Shown here piece after piece: positions 7,333 to 15,478 of a stretch of DNA of 26,280 nucleotides. Every line of letters starts with the position of its first letter. Positions within the stretch are counted from its first letter, which is position 1. This DNA is from JBEKZQ01 sp049509675. Its GTDB lineage: Bacteria; Planctomycetota; Planctomycetia; Pirellulales; Thermoguttaceae. Where the stretch lies: positions 1 to 26,280 of the forward strand of contig JBEKZQ010000075.1 of NCBI GenBank assembly GCA_049509675.1, read 5' to 3'. Under the pieces are notes generated by a model. It did no database searches and was not told the DNA's origin. It worked only from the letters and a program-made list of their open reading frames with translations. Made by a program: the position numbers and the translations under genes.

Positions 7333-7361
7333 GTAGGTCAGGCACGGGGTGCCTGACCTAC
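7333..7361. repeat. 13-bp perfect palindrome after recJ
   Basis: GTAGGTCAGGCAC at 7333-7345 and GTGCCTGACCTAC at 7349-7361 pair perfectly around a 3-base loop, starting 4 bases after the recJ stop codon. There is no T tract. Similar GTAGGTCAGGC palindromes are dispersed in planctomycete genomes; here it may also stabilise or end the recJ transcript. Confidence 0.7.
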
Positions 7362-7375
7362 CCGCTCGAAAATCC

Positions 7376-7405
7376 TTGACATGGCCCCCGAAATGCCGAT
7401 ACAAT
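7376..7405 (+). promoter_or_regulatory. Strong sigma70-type promoter of the secreted protein
   Basis: A perfect TTGACA (7376-7381) and TACAAT (7400-7405) are separated by 18 bases. Transcription would start near 7412, leaving a leader of about 45 bases that contains the GAAGGAG ribosome binding site. This is one of the best promoters in the window and suggests high expression. Confidence 0.75.
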
Positions 7406-7456
7406 ACGGGCGGGCAAGCGACAGGGGCAATATCCGCCTCGAAGGAGATTCAGGCC

Positions 7457-8434
7457 ATGCGGTTCTCCATCACCCTGGCAACCATCGTGATGACGCTCTC
7501 GGGGCTGGTCGCGCCATTGGCCGCCCAGCAAGTCACCGTGGGCTCCCCCTTCAATAGCGGCAGCGACAGCTTCTTCGAGCGCAACGGCGTCGGATTCAGC
7601 GGCAACTGGCGGGGATTCACTTTCAACGGGGGCGCCGGCTTTGGATTAGCAACCCCACAATTCGGAGGATATGATCCTTCCTCCCTGGCGACTACGGGCT
7701 TCTCGATCGTCGGACCACAGGGACGGCTCAATTTCAACTTCGCCTTCGGACAAGGCTACCGCCAAAGCCTGGTGACCCAGACCCCCAGCATCACGTTGAT
7801 GAACGGGCAAACCGGCTACTTCTCCGACACCTCGCAAACGCCGTTTGTGATTAGCGAAGTGCCGGTGGTGGGCGGAGGTTTTGCGCCGATCGGCTTCTTC
7901 AACCCGATGCCGTCGGCGCAAATGCTGCAGCAGATGAACAACCCGGGGGTCGACCCGGCCGTCAATCCGCGCATCCAGGCGCTGCGGCAGGCCATGCAGA
8001 ACGTGGCCCGGCAAGACGCCGATCCGGCCGCGGTGGTGGGCGTACCGGCTGCGGCCGGCCTGCCCGCGCAGCCCAATCCCGGATTGCCGGCGGCGCGGCC
8101 CAGGGTACACGTGGCGCAGGCCGCGGCGCCCGAGTTGCCGCCTGTCGCGGCCCGCGCCACGACGGGTGAGCGTCTGGCGGCCGCCCAGGCCAGTTCCGCG
8201 GGCCGCGCAGCTCCCAGCGTGGCGGAAGCCCAACGGTTGCACGAAATGGAAAGCAGCGGCAGCGACGACGAAGTCGCGGCACTGGTGGAGCGCGGCCGCG
8301 CAGCCGAGGCCGACGGCAAGCCCAAAATCGCCAAAATCTATTACCGGATGGCTGCCAAGCGCGGCAGCGGGGAACTGAAGGAGCAGGCCCAGGCCCGGCT
8401 CGATGCCCTGCAAACGGATGCCGCCGACCAATAG
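7457..8434 (+). CDS. Planctomycete secreted protein of unknown function
   Basis: The 325-residue protein opens with a signal peptide (MRFSITLATIVMTLSG, cleaved after APLAAQ) and continues with a glycine-, phenylalanine- and asparagine-rich part (GNWRGFTFNGGAGFG, NFNFAFGQGYRQS) that resembles a family conserved in Pirellulales. The second half (residues about 160-270) is Ala/Pro-rich and low in complexity, and the last 60 residues are charged and helical. ATG 7457 is chosen over upstream in-frame starts because GAAGGAG lies at 7441-7447 and the signal peptide begins there. It is likely exported to the periplasm or cell surface. The strong promoter suggests abundance; no function is known. Confidence 0.85.
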   Translation: MRFSITLATIVMTLSGLVAPLAAQQVTVGSPFNSGSDSFFERNGVGFSGNWRGFTFNGGAGFGLATPQFGGYDPSSLATTGFSIVGPQGRLNFNFAFGQGYRQSLVTQTPSITLMNGQTGYFSDTSQTPFVISEVPVVGGGFAPIGFFNPMPSAQMLQQMNNPGVDPAVNPRIQALRQAMQNVARQDADPAAVVGVPAAAGLPAQPNPGLPAARPRVHVAQAAAPELPPVAARATTGERLAAAQASSAGRAAPSVAEAQRLHEMESSGSDDEVAALVERGRAAEADGKPKIAKIYYRMAAKRGSGELKEQAQARLDALQTDAADQ

Positions 8435-8456
8435 GGCGGTTGCCGGTTCACGTGGC

Positions 8457-8729
8457 TCAGATGCCGACCGACCCCAGCCAGACGCCGCCGGGCATGGCCA
8501 CCAGCAGCACCGACAGGATCAGCAGCAGGGCCAGCACGATGATGCCGGCGACGACCGGGATGGCCGCCAACCAGAAACGGGCCGACGGCTTTCCCAGGGC
8601 CAGGCTGGTTCGCTCCGGTATCGTCCTGCCCACCGACCAACCGCCCAGATACATCAGGACGCCGATACTCAGCAACGGCGCGCCCATCGAGAACAGACCA
8701 CCCCAGGCATCCAGTCCGTCGAGAAGCAT
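8457..8729 (-). CDS. Small membrane protein, two transmembrane helices
   Basis: The 90-residue protein has two hydrophobic segments: residues about 12-28 (FSMGAPLLSIGVLMYLGG) and about 52-78 (FWLAAIPVVAGIIVLALLLI and onwards). A short charged loop with RTIPERTS joins them. Start at ATG 8729 is supported by GGAGG at 8736-8740, 6 bases upstream; a longer frame reaching 8957 runs through a dispersed repeat and should be rejected. It converges with the secreted-protein gene, with only 22 bases between the two ends. No family recognised. Confidence 0.7.
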   Translation of the reverse strand: MLLDGLDAWGGLFSMGAPLLSIGVLMYLGGWSVGRTIPERTSLALGKPSARFWLAAIPVVAGIIVLALLLILSVLLVAMPGGVWLGSVGI

Positions 8730-8915
8730 GTGAATCCTCCACGTTAACTTGTCGGCGCGATTGCGCCTTGGCCCGGCCGCTGGTTCAACTATAACCCATG
8801 ATCGCTCGCGTGCGTCCGACATCTTCGCAAAAAATGCGGTGATCCTGGGCTGCCGACTCTGCCCGAGGTAAACCCGTGTGGGCTCGGTAATTTGTACCGT
8901 AGCGGCAGTGCGCGC

Positions 8916-8931
8916 CACGGGCTTGCCCGTG
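8916..8931. repeat. CACGGGC/GCCCGTG palindrome
   Basis: A 7-bp perfect inverted repeat with a 2-base centre, read as the peptide STGKPVA in spurious frames. This short palindrome is frequently dispersed in planctomycete genomes. It lies between the small membrane protein and the LRR protein genes. Confidence 0.6.
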
Positions 8932-9020
8932 CTGCTCTGAATGGCTCTTGCGGCCACCCGATCCCCGGATTATTCATGGGGTGGGTCGAGGTCGCGCAAG
9001 CCAGTGGCAGCAGACGGCTC

Positions 9021-9476
9021 TCAGCGGACGACCACCAGCAGCGGCAGCGACTTCCTCAGATCCGCCACGCCATCGCGAGTCACGCTGGTGCCCAGCAGGT
9101 TCAGGCTCCGCAGTTGCCTCGCGCCTTTCAGATGAACCAGGCCCGCGTCGCTGACCTTCGTACACAACAGATTGAGTTCTTCCAGTTGCGACAGGTCTTC
9201 GAGGTTCAGCAATCCGGTATCGCCGACCTGGGTGCCCCACAACGATAGCCCGCGAAGTTGCGGCAGTTGCTTCACCAGCGCCAGATCGGCGTCCGTGGTT
9301 TTCGTGCGGCCGAGGTCCACGGCAACTACCGTCCCATCTTCCCCCAAGTAGACCTTGCCGCCCAGTTGCTCCACGGCAGTTCGCGGATCGACCTGGGGCG
9401 CAGGGTTGTCGCTGATCGCCAGGCCGACTATGATCCCGAAGCCCACCGCAAACAGGAGCAGCATGACCGGTTTCAT
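9021..9476 (-). CDS. Membrane-anchored or secreted leucine-rich repeat protein
   Basis: This 151-residue protein starts with a hydrophobic signal or anchor (MKPVMLLLFAVGFGIIVGLA) and then carries about four leucine-rich repeats of 24 residues with the pattern LxxLxxLxLxxTxVxDxGLxxL, for example LRGLSLWGTQVGDTGLLNL and LEELNLLCTKVSDAGLVHL. It resembles the many short LRR proteins of planctomycetes, whose roles are mostly unknown but are thought to involve protein contacts. The ATG at 9476 lies only 9 bases after a TATAAT on the same strand, and no ribosome binding site is visible, so the message may be leaderless. Confidence 0.85.
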   Translation of the reverse strand: MKPVMLLLFAVGFGIIVGLAISDNPAPQVDPRTAVEQLGGKVYLGEDGTVVAVDLGRTKTTDADLALVKQLPQLRGLSLWGTQVGDTGLLNLEDLSQLEELNLLCTKVSDAGLVHLKGARQLRSLNLLGTSVTRDGVADLRKSLPLLVVVR

Positions 9477-9485
9477 AGCGCGCTT

Positions 9486-9491
9486 ATTATA
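9486..9491 (-). promoter_or_regulatory. -10 box of the LRR gene, probably leaderless
   Basis: On the reverse strand TATAAT (9491 down to 9486) is followed by 9 bases and then the ATG at 9476. The start point would fall within a few bases of the start codon. The region where a -35 would lie is filled by the AGAGTCC heptamer repeat. Confidence 0.55.
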
Positions 9492-9495
9492 GTCG

Positions 9496-9523
9496 AGAGT
9501 CCAGAGTCCAGAGTCCAGAGTCG
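9496..9523. repeat. AGAGTCC heptamer tandem repeat
   Basis: Three exact copies of AGAGTCC and a fourth with one change (AGAGTCG) lie head to tail directly upstream of the LRR gene's -10 box. This is one of five heptamer arrays in the window. Confidence 0.8.
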
Positions 9524-9958
9524 AGGGACCAGGGGTCGAGAGCCATCACGCGGCGGCCGCGCTCGGTCGGAGCAGGCCGTAGATACTACTGCCGATTATT
9601 TTGCCTCGCGGCGATGCCGTTGGCAACTAGGGGTAAACAGTCCATAATATGACTCGGCCGGCAAGTCTTGGATCGGCGAAGCAACAACTGTTGCAGTTCG
9701 CAAGGGGACAGTCGCCACCTGCACATTCGCCGATCCTTTACATAGTTATTCCACACGCCATCTTCACTGCGCAGTCGGCCCATCAAGACGATCACGCCGG
9801 CGAACGACAGGCCGGCCGATGTGACCGATGCGCGTTTGACTTGGTTAATGTGTCGTGACTACCGCCCGAACCTTGCGCGTTGATCCGACACCCCTCGGCG
9901 TAAATTCGACGTCTACAAACGCTGGTCTGGTCGCGGGCGGGTGCCAACGTCGCAATTT
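9524..9958. other. Gap between the LRR and barrel genes
   Basis: No gene, RNA or strong promoter was recognised in these roughly 435 bases. Short frames on both strands lack ribosome binding sites and family motifs. Since it follows the 3' end of the barrel gene on the reverse strand, it probably holds that gene's transcript end and sequence upstream of the LRR gene. Confidence 0.4.
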
Positions 9959-11104
9959 CTAGAACGCATATTCCAAGCCGGCGGTGGCTCCGTGAAAGAA
10001 CACGCCGGAGCCGCTATCGACACCAAGTGCTTGCACAGAGGTGTTTCCCGGATCGCCGTTACTGAAGGTTTTCGAAATCTGGCCGGGCGCCAAAGCAACG
10101 CCTTGCAGCCAGATCGCTTGGTAACCGGCTTTGAGCAAGAGCCGCTGGGCAAGCTGGTATTCGGCCTCGAGGCCGATTTCGCCAAGGAAGGCGAGCTGAT
10201 TGGTTGCGTCGGACTCCCAGTACATCCTCCGATAGATGCTCACTCCGGTGGTCTCCGCCGCGTTGTTGTCGAACATCCCCGCCTTGACCAGCCCGTCAAG
10301 CGAAAAGCGACCGCGCTCGAAGATTTTCCAATCTTCACCAATCTGGAAACCGTAGAGATCGTTCTCGGTCGTGGTGGTCCAGAAAGGGTTCTTTCTCGCC
10401 AGGGCGGGAGGGGTGAGGATTCCCTGAAGATTCTCCCACAGCTCCACCCAACGGAATCCGGCGAGCATGGTGACGCGGGGACAGAGGGCCCAGCGCGCGT
10501 TCAGCTCGGCATTGTACAGTCTGGTCGCATACTCCCATCCCATCGCTTGGGTTGCCGTGTCGGTGGTCTGGATAAAGCCGCCGGGGGCCGCGAACGACGG
10601 CGACTGGCCGTTGGGCAGCACGATTCCCGCGCTGTTCCAGCCGTCGATCTCAAAAAACGAAAGCTCTACGTCGTAGCCGTAATCGCCGTGATACGTCAAG
10701 TCAACCTTCGGCCCGGCGGCAAAGCTTTGATTGAGATCCTGGCTATTGAGCCGCTCGGTGCCGGTGCCAGGGACGAAGGGAGGATTGACCGCGGGAGGGG
10801 GAGGAGTCACGGGATAGGTGGTGACCAGCGCTTGATTGACGCCGCCGACCCGGAACCAGCCCATGAACTCGGCCGAGGCCGTCCAACGCGGACAGCGGCA
10901 CGACTGGCCGAAGTCCGCGTCGCAGCGACCGGCACACTGCGACGGGTCGTCCGTTGTCGCGGAAAACGACGGCAACGAACCTTCCCCGTCGCCTGTCATC
11001 GCGCTGTCGGCCGCCGCGTCGTTCCGGCCCAGGACAGCGGCGGCGCTTGTCGACAATACGAAAATCGCAAAAAGAACCGTCCCGAATAGCCTGCGAGAAT
11101 CCAC
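9959..11104 (-). CDS. BBP7-like outer-membrane beta-barrel protein
   Basis: The 381-residue protein has an N-terminal signal peptide (hydrophobic FGTVLFAIFVLSTSAAAV), a Cys-containing linker (CAGRCDADFGQSC, then CRCPRW) and a barrel of alternating strands that ends in an aromatic residue (GLEYAF), as outer-membrane barrels do. WTASAEFMGWFR and the later LLLKAGYQAIWLQGVALAP fit the planctomycete BBP7 barrel family. It starts at GTG 11104 with AGGAGG 7 bases upstream. Aromatic residues are regularly spaced along the strands (for example YGYDVELSFFEIDGW). It is expected in the outer membrane, as a porin-like or structural protein; no substrate can be inferred. It stands alone on its strand. Confidence 0.85.
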   Translation of the reverse strand: MDSRRLFGTVLFAIFVLSTSAAAVLGRNDAAADSAMTGDGEGSLPSFSATTDDPSQCAGRCDADFGQSCRCPRWTASAEFMGWFRVGGVNQALVTTYPVTPPPPAVNPPFVPGTGTERLNSQDLNQSFAAGPKVDLTYHGDYGYDVELSFFEIDGWNSAGIVLPNGQSPSFAAPGGFIQTTDTATQAMGWEYATRLYNAELNARWALCPRVTMLAGFRWVELWENLQGILTPPALARKNPFWTTTTENDLYGFQIGEDWKIFERGRFSLDGLVKAGMFDNNAAETTGVSIYRRMYWESDATNQLAFLGEIGLEAEYQLAQRLLLKAGYQAIWLQGVALAPGQISKTFSNGDPGNTSVQALGVDSGSGVFFHGATAGLEYAF

Positions 11105-11657
11105 CTATCTGCCTCCTTGCATGACAGGGCCGCACGTCATGGGAGTAAACCCCCTAACACTTGTATCGGCCGTACAATTCTTTCGCGCGCAATTTGGATA
11201 ATCTATTTGGAAGAGAGACAACATGGGCAAGACAGACTGACTTTAGGCCGGTTCCTTTCGGGCACGAGACGTGCCGCCGCTCGACCGGCTTTACCGGAGC
11301 GCGTCGGTAGCGACCCACCGACGCGCTTGGAAACGCGACGCCACCGAGCAGAGATTGACTGTCCCAACCGCCCCTGGCGCGTGAAACGAGCCATTAAAAC
11401 AACTCATGAAGTGCCTATGAATTAGGCATTTCGTCGGCTTCGCAGAACAGCCATGCCCTCGATTCCTGGCGGCGACGGCTCTGATTGTAACCATTTACTT
11501 ATCAACTGGTTACACACCGCACTTCGGGCCGCATTTCTTTGCCGCAGGCCGCTTGCTGAAAATCGAGAAATCCCGTAGATTGATGTGACAAATATGTCCT
11601 ATGTCCCTTTCGGATCTTTCCTTCCCTTTCCATCCTTTGGAACACGTGAGCGATCCC
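11105..11657. other. Gap between the barrel gene and amt
   Basis: The two genes diverge, so this stretch should contain both promoters, but no convincing -35/-10 pair was found. It contains an inverted repeat GTAACCA (11487-11493) / TGGTTAC (11507-11513) with a 13-base spacer, a candidate operator for amt, and a two-copy TATGTCC direct repeat at 11593-11606. No sigma54-type TGGCAC-N5-TTGC element was seen. A short frame at 11117-11425 has no supporting signal. Confidence 0.4.
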
Positions 11658-13061
11658 ATGACAACCCGCAGGAGTTTCCGTTGCTTCCTCGTCGTCAGTC
11701 TCCTTTCGGCCGCGCTAGGCACGTTCTGGGCCTCCTGCGCCAGGGCCGACTCGCCCGGGCAGCCTGCGGCCGCTGCGGCCGATCTCTTCAACAGCGGCGA
11801 CAACGCCTGGGTGCTCATCTCCTCGGCTCTGGTGCTGATGATGACCGCCCCGGGGCTGGCGCTGTTTTACTGCGGGCTGGTGCGGAAGAAGAACGTGTTG
11901 AGCGTCATGATGCAGTGCATCTTCCTGATGTGCCTGATGACGCTCCTCTGGGCCTTGTACGGCTATTCGCTGGTCTTCGGCGGCGACGCACCGTGGCTCG
12001 GCGACGGCCGGTTCCTGTTGATGCGCGGCATTGGGCCGACCTGGCAGGACGGCCCGCAACTGCCGTTGTTTCCCAAGCTGACGATCCCCGCCCTGACGCA
12101 CATGCTGTTTCAAGGGATGTTCTTCATCATCACGCCGGGGCTGATTTGCGGGGCCTTTGCCGAGCGGATGAAATTCAGCAGCATGGTGCTGTTCTCGGCC
12201 CTGTGGGGCACCGTGGTCTATTGCCCGTTGGCCCACTGGATCTGGGGCAACGGCGTGCTGGCCTATGGCAGCCCCAACGCCCAGTTGTTTGCGGCCGGCG
12301 GCATGATCGACTTCGCCGGCGGGACGGTGGTCCACATCAGCTCGGGCGTTTCGGCCTTGGTCTGCGCATTGCTGTTGGGCAAACGCCTGGGCTACGGCAG
12401 TGAACCGATGCCGCCGCACAACATGACCTACACCGCGACGGGAGCGGCCATGCTCTGGGTGGGCTGGTTCGGATTCAACGCCGGCAGCGCCCTGTCGGCC
12501 GGACGGCTGGCCACCTGCGCCTTCACGGCCACGCACTTTGCGGCGGCGGCCGGCGGGCTGACCTGGGCCGCCTTGGAGTGGAACTTCCGTGGAAAACCCA
12601 GCGTCCTGGGCGTCTGTTCCGGTCTGGTGGCCGGGTTGGCCTGCATTACCCAGGCCGCCGGCTATGTCACGCCCATGCCGGCCCTGTTGATCGGCGTGGT
12701 CGGCGGTTCGCTGTGCTACACGGCCTGCACGGTCGTCAAGGCCCGCTTCGGCTATGACGATTCGCTCGACGTGTTCGGCGTCCACGGCGTGGCCGGAACC
12801 CTGGGCGCAATCCTGACCGGGATCTTCGCCACCCGCGCCACGGGCGCCTACGACGATAAATTGCTGGGGCTGCTGGAGCACGGCCCCCTGCTCAAGGGGC
12901 ATCTCATCGGCGTGGCGGTCGCCTGGGGGCTGGCGATTGCCGGCACCTTTATCATTCTGAAGCTGTTGGACGCCACCCTGGGCCTGCGCGTGCCGCAGGC
13001 TGCCGAGATCGAGGGCCTCGACATCAGCCAGCACGACGAGGAAGGCTATATCCTCATTTGA
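11658..13061 (+). CDS. amt: Ammonium transporter Amt
   Basis: The 467-residue protein is an Amt/MEP/Rh channel that moves ammonium across the inner membrane. It has a cleavable signal peptide (VVSLLSAALGTFWASCARA) and about eleven transmembrane helices. Hallmarks are APGLALFYCGLVRKKN in the first helices, the two pore histidines in GGTVVHISSGVSALV and FGVHGVAGTLGAI, and the WVGWFGFNAGSAL helix. The C-terminal tail ends in GLDISQHDEEGYIL, close to the usual regulatory tail that contacts GlnK. The start is uncertain: ATG 11658 begins a good signal peptide, but GTG 11646 and ATG 11601 are in frame and none has a strong ribosome binding site. glnK follows 130 bases downstream, the classical pairing. 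Confidence 0.96.
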   Translation: MTTRRSFRCFLVVSLLSAALGTFWASCARADSPGQPAAAAADLFNSGDNAWVLISSALVLMMTAPGLALFYCGLVRKKNVLSVMMQCIFLMCLMTLLWALYGYSLVFGGDAPWLGDGRFLLMRGIGPTWQDGPQLPLFPKLTIPALTHMLFQGMFFIITPGLICGAFAERMKFSSMVLFSALWGTVVYCPLAHWIWGNGVLAYGSPNAQLFAAGGMIDFAGGTVVHISSGVSALVCALLLGKRLGYGSEPMPPHNMTYTATGAAMLWVGWFGFNAGSALSAGRLATCAFTATHFAAAAGGLTWAALEWNFRGKPSVLGVCSGLVAGLACITQAAGYVTPMPALLIGVVGGSLCYTACTVVKARFGYDDSLDVFGVHGVAGTLGAILTGIFATRATGAYDDKLLGLLEHGPLLKGHLIGVAVAWGLAIAGTFIILKLLDATLGLRVPQAAEIEGLDISQHDEEGYILI

Positions 13062-13100
13062 TCGTACGGGAGTCAGGAGAACTGGTTCGGCATTCCTGCC

Positions 13101-13142
13101 TTCTAACTCCTAACTTCTAACTCCTAACTCCTAGCTCCTAGA
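13101..13142. repeat. TCCTAAC heptamer tandem repeat
   Basis: Six consecutive 7-base units (TTCTAAC, TCCTAAC, TTCTAAC, TCCTAAC, TCCTAGC, TCCTAGA) fill most of the space between amt and glnK. The units vary by transitions only until the last. It lies between co-transcribed genes rather than at a clear promoter. Confidence 0.85.
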
Positions 13143-13191
13143 CAGAACCGCGGCCGCACACTAAAGTGAGGGAAACACAAGGAGTCTTCTG

Positions 13192-13530
13192 ATGAAGAAA
13201 GTGGAAGCGATCATCCGGCATTTCAAGCTGGAGGACGTCAAGAAGGCGTTGACCGAGCGCGGCATCGCAGGCATGACGATTACCGAGGTCCGCGGCTTCG
13301 GACGGCAAAAAGGCCATACCGAAATGTACCGCGGCACCGAGTACAAAGTTGACTTCGTGCCTAAGATCAAGGTAGAAGTCGTCGTCGCCGACAGCATGCT
13401 GCAGACCGTGCTGGATACCATCATGCGTGCGGCCCAGACCGGGCAGGTCGGCGACGGCAAGATGTTCGTTTCCGATCTGACCGACGTGGTGCGGATCCGC
13501 ACCGGCGAGTCGGGCGGCGACGCCATCTGA
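13192..13530 (+). CDS. glnK: Nitrogen regulatory protein P-II
   Basis: This 112-residue protein is a P-II signal transducer (GlnB/GlnK), which senses ATP/ADP, 2-oxoglutarate and, through modification, glutamine. It keeps the T-loop with Y51 (MYRGTEYKVDFVPK), the uridylylation site in proteobacteria, the B-loop region TGQVGDGKMFV, and the C-terminal segment VVRIRTGESGGDAI. Length is typical. It starts at ATG 13192 with AAGGAG 7 bases upstream. The place next to amt indicates a GlnK that blocks the channel when nitrogen is plentiful. A hairpin follows the stop codon. Confidence 0.97.
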   Translation: MKKVEAIIRHFKLEDVKKALTERGIAGMTITEVRGFGRQKGHTEMYRGTEYKVDFVPKIKVEVVVADSMLQTVLDTIMRAAQTGQVGDGKMFVSDLTDVVRIRTGESGGDAI

Positions 13531-13547
13531 CCGCTCGGTAGAGTTGT

Positions 13548-13566
13548 CATCACGCGCCGCGTGATG
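13548..13566 (+). terminator. Hairpin after glnK
   Basis: CATCACGCG at 13548-13556 is matched by CGCGTGATG at 13558-13566 around a single base, so a 7-bp stem with a 5-base loop can form 17 bases after the glnK stop codon. There is no T tract, so termination is possible but not certain. Confidence 0.45.
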
Positions 13567-13634
13567 CAGTCCCATCTCGCGGAGCGCGATGAACACGATT
13601 GGGCTGCAGGAAAAGTAACTCTTGCCCGTACGCT

Positions 13635-15467
13635 ATGACGGATCAACGCGATCGAGAACTTCCGGCCGACCGAGCAGCGGGCGGCCCTCTCGGGGCGGAG
13701 ATCCCGCCGGACGCACCCGCCGCGATCCGCGCGGCCTTGGCCGCGGCCGAGCATCTCGCGCGGCCGGGTGAGTTGCCGGTCCGGATCATCCACCCCGGCG
13801 AGGCCATTGCCTGGCACGTTGCCGGCGAGTTGCGGTTGGAAGACGGCGCCGCCCTGCGCATCCGGCGGGGCCTGCCGCCCGATCTCCCCTTGGGCTACCA
13901 CGATTTCTTTGACGGCGAAGGCCGCCGAACGCGGATCATCGTCGCCCCGCGACGGTGCCTGCTGCCCACCGCTCGGCAATGGGGATGGACTGTGCAACTG
14001 TACGCCGCGCGGTCGGCCCACAGTTGGGGTCTCGGCGATCTGGCCGACCTCGGCCGCGTGGCCGCCTGGGCCCGCGATCTGGGGGCCCAACTGCTGCTGG
14101 TCAGCCCGCTTTGCGCCGCGGCCCCGGTGCTGCCGCAGGTGGCAAGCCCTTACTATCCCAGCACGCGGCGGTTCCTTAGTCCGATGTACTTGCGCATTGA
14201 GGAAGTGCCGGGCGCAGCGCGATTGGGGAGCGAGTTGCCGCGCCTGGCCGCGGCCGGCCGGGCCCTGTGCGCCGTTCGACGCGTGGATCGCGATGCGGTG
14301 TTTCGCTTGAAGCGGGAAGCCCTGCACTGGATTTGGGCCGGGTTCACGTCCGATGCGGACTTCGATCAATTCTGCACGCACGCCGGGCCGAGCCTGGAAC
14401 TGTTCGCCACGTGGTGCCTGCTGGCCGAGAACCACGGCGGCGACTGGCGGCAGTGGCCGGCGCAATATCGCGATCCTCTCGGACGGGCCGTGCAAGCGGC
14501 GGCCCGCGAAAACCCCCGCAAAGTCCGCTATCATCAATGGCTCCAGTGGCTCCTGGACCGGCAGTTGGCCCGCGCGAGCGCGGTCCTGCCGCTGGTGCAG
14601 GACTTGCCCATCGGCATGGATCCGGGCGGTTTCGACGCCTGGCAATGGCAGGATCTCTTGGCCAAGGACTGTACGATCGGGGCCCCGCCCGATCAATTCA
14701 ACTCCTTGGGCCAGAACTGGCAACTGCCTCCGCTGGTGCCGGCCCGGCTGCGACAGGCCGCCTATGAGCCGTTTGTGGAAACCATCCGGGCCACTTTGCG
14801 CCACGCCTGCGGGTTGCGGATCGACCACGTAATGGGCCTGTTCCGCCTGTGGTGGATCGCCGCTGGTTCCTTGCCCGCCCAGGGGATTTATGTTCCCTAC
14901 CCGGCCGACGACCTGTTGGACATCGTGGCCCTGGAGAGCCATCGCGCCGGGGCCTTCGTCGTGGGCGAAGACCTGGGCACGGTCCAGCAGGGCGTGCGGC
15001 AGCAACTCGCCGAGCGGCAGATCCTGTCCACCCGCCTGCTATGGTTCGAAGCCGATCCGCCCTCGCGCTATCCGCAACTTTCGCTGACGACTCCCAGCAC
15101 GCACGATCTGCCCACCGTGGCCGGCATGTGGAGCGGTTTCGATCGCGCCGCGCAGGAACAACTGGGCCTGCCGCACAACGAGGAAATGCGGGAACTCCGC
15201 CGACGCCTCGGCAAGCTGATCGACGTGCCTGCCGACGCGCCGATCGCCGAGGTGATCCGGCAGACGTACCGAGTGCTGGCCCGGGCGCCGTCGTTGCTGC
15301 TGCTGGCGAGTCTCGAAGACGCGCTGGCGGTCGAGGAGCGGCCAAACATGCCCGGCACGACCACGCAATGGCCCAACTGGTCGCTGGCCTTGCCCGGTGG
15401 ACTGGAGGCCCTGGAAGCGGCGCCGTTGCCGCGGCAAATCGCCCGGGCACTAAGTGGAGTTGCGTGA
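13635..15467 (+). CDS. malQ: 4-alpha-glucanotransferase (amylomaltase)
   Basis: The 610-residue protein is a GH77 enzyme that transfers maltosyl and longer glucan units between alpha-1,4-glucans, acting in maltodextrin and glycogen use. Signatures are YSAHSWGLGDL-like opening (AARSAHSWGLGDLADL), ASPYYPSTRRFLSPMYL, the nucleophile region LRIDHVMGLFRLWWI, the acid/base region VVGEDLGTV and the third acid in STHDLPTVAG. The first 130 residues form an extra N-terminal domain common to the longer MalQ forms. It starts at ATG 13635, a better fit than the GTG/ATG frame from 13599. It is probably cytoplasmic. It feeds glucose units towards the glycolytic gene gap found 3 kb downstream, but there is no shared operon. 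Confidence 0.95.
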   Translation: MTDQRDRELPADRAAGGPLGAEIPPDAPAAIRAALAAAEHLARPGELPVRIIHPGEAIAWHVAGELRLEDGAALRIRRGLPPDLPLGYHDFFDGEGRRTRIIVAPRRCLLPTARQWGWTVQLYAARSAHSWGLGDLADLGRVAAWARDLGAQLLLVSPLCAAAPVLPQVASPYYPSTRRFLSPMYLRIEEVPGAARLGSELPRLAAAGRALCAVRRVDRDAVFRLKREALHWIWAGFTSDADFDQFCTHAGPSLELFATWCLLAENHGGDWRQWPAQYRDPLGRAVQAAARENPRKVRYHQWLQWLLDRQLARASAVLPLVQDLPIGMDPGGFDAWQWQDLLAKDCTIGAPPDQFNSLGQNWQLPPLVPARLRQAAYEPFVETIRATLRHACGLRIDHVMGLFRLWWIAAGSLPAQGIYVPYPADDLLDIVALESHRAGAFVVGEDLGTVQQGVRQQLAERQILSTRLLWFEADPPSRYPQLSLTTPSTHDLPTVAGMWSGFDRAAQEQLGLPHNEEMRELRRRLGKLIDVPADAPIAEVIRQTYRVLARAPSLLLLASLEDALAVEERPNMPGTTTQWPNWSLALPGGLEALEAAPLPRQIARALSGVA

Positions 15468-15478
15468 ACCGATGATGC

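Noticed and set aside
8730..8957. N-terminal extension of the small membrane protein to 8957
   Set aside because: The extension is encoded by a dispersed palindrome (read as STGKPVA), and ATG 8729 has an ideal GGAGG.
9941..11089. 382-codon forward frame opposite the barrel gene
   Set aside because: The reverse strand has a signal peptide, ribosome binding site and aromatic C-terminus; the forward frame has none of these.
11593..11606. TATGTCC direct repeat upstream of amt as a further heptamer array
   Set aside because: Only two copies, too few to distinguish from chance.
11715..13034. 439-codon reverse-strand frame opposite amt
   Set aside because: A shadow of the amt gene with His/Gln/Gly-rich, low-complexity product and no ribosome binding site.
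13161..15005. 614-codon reverse-strand frame opposite glnK and malQ
   Set aside because: It spans two well-supported genes and has no recognisable domain.
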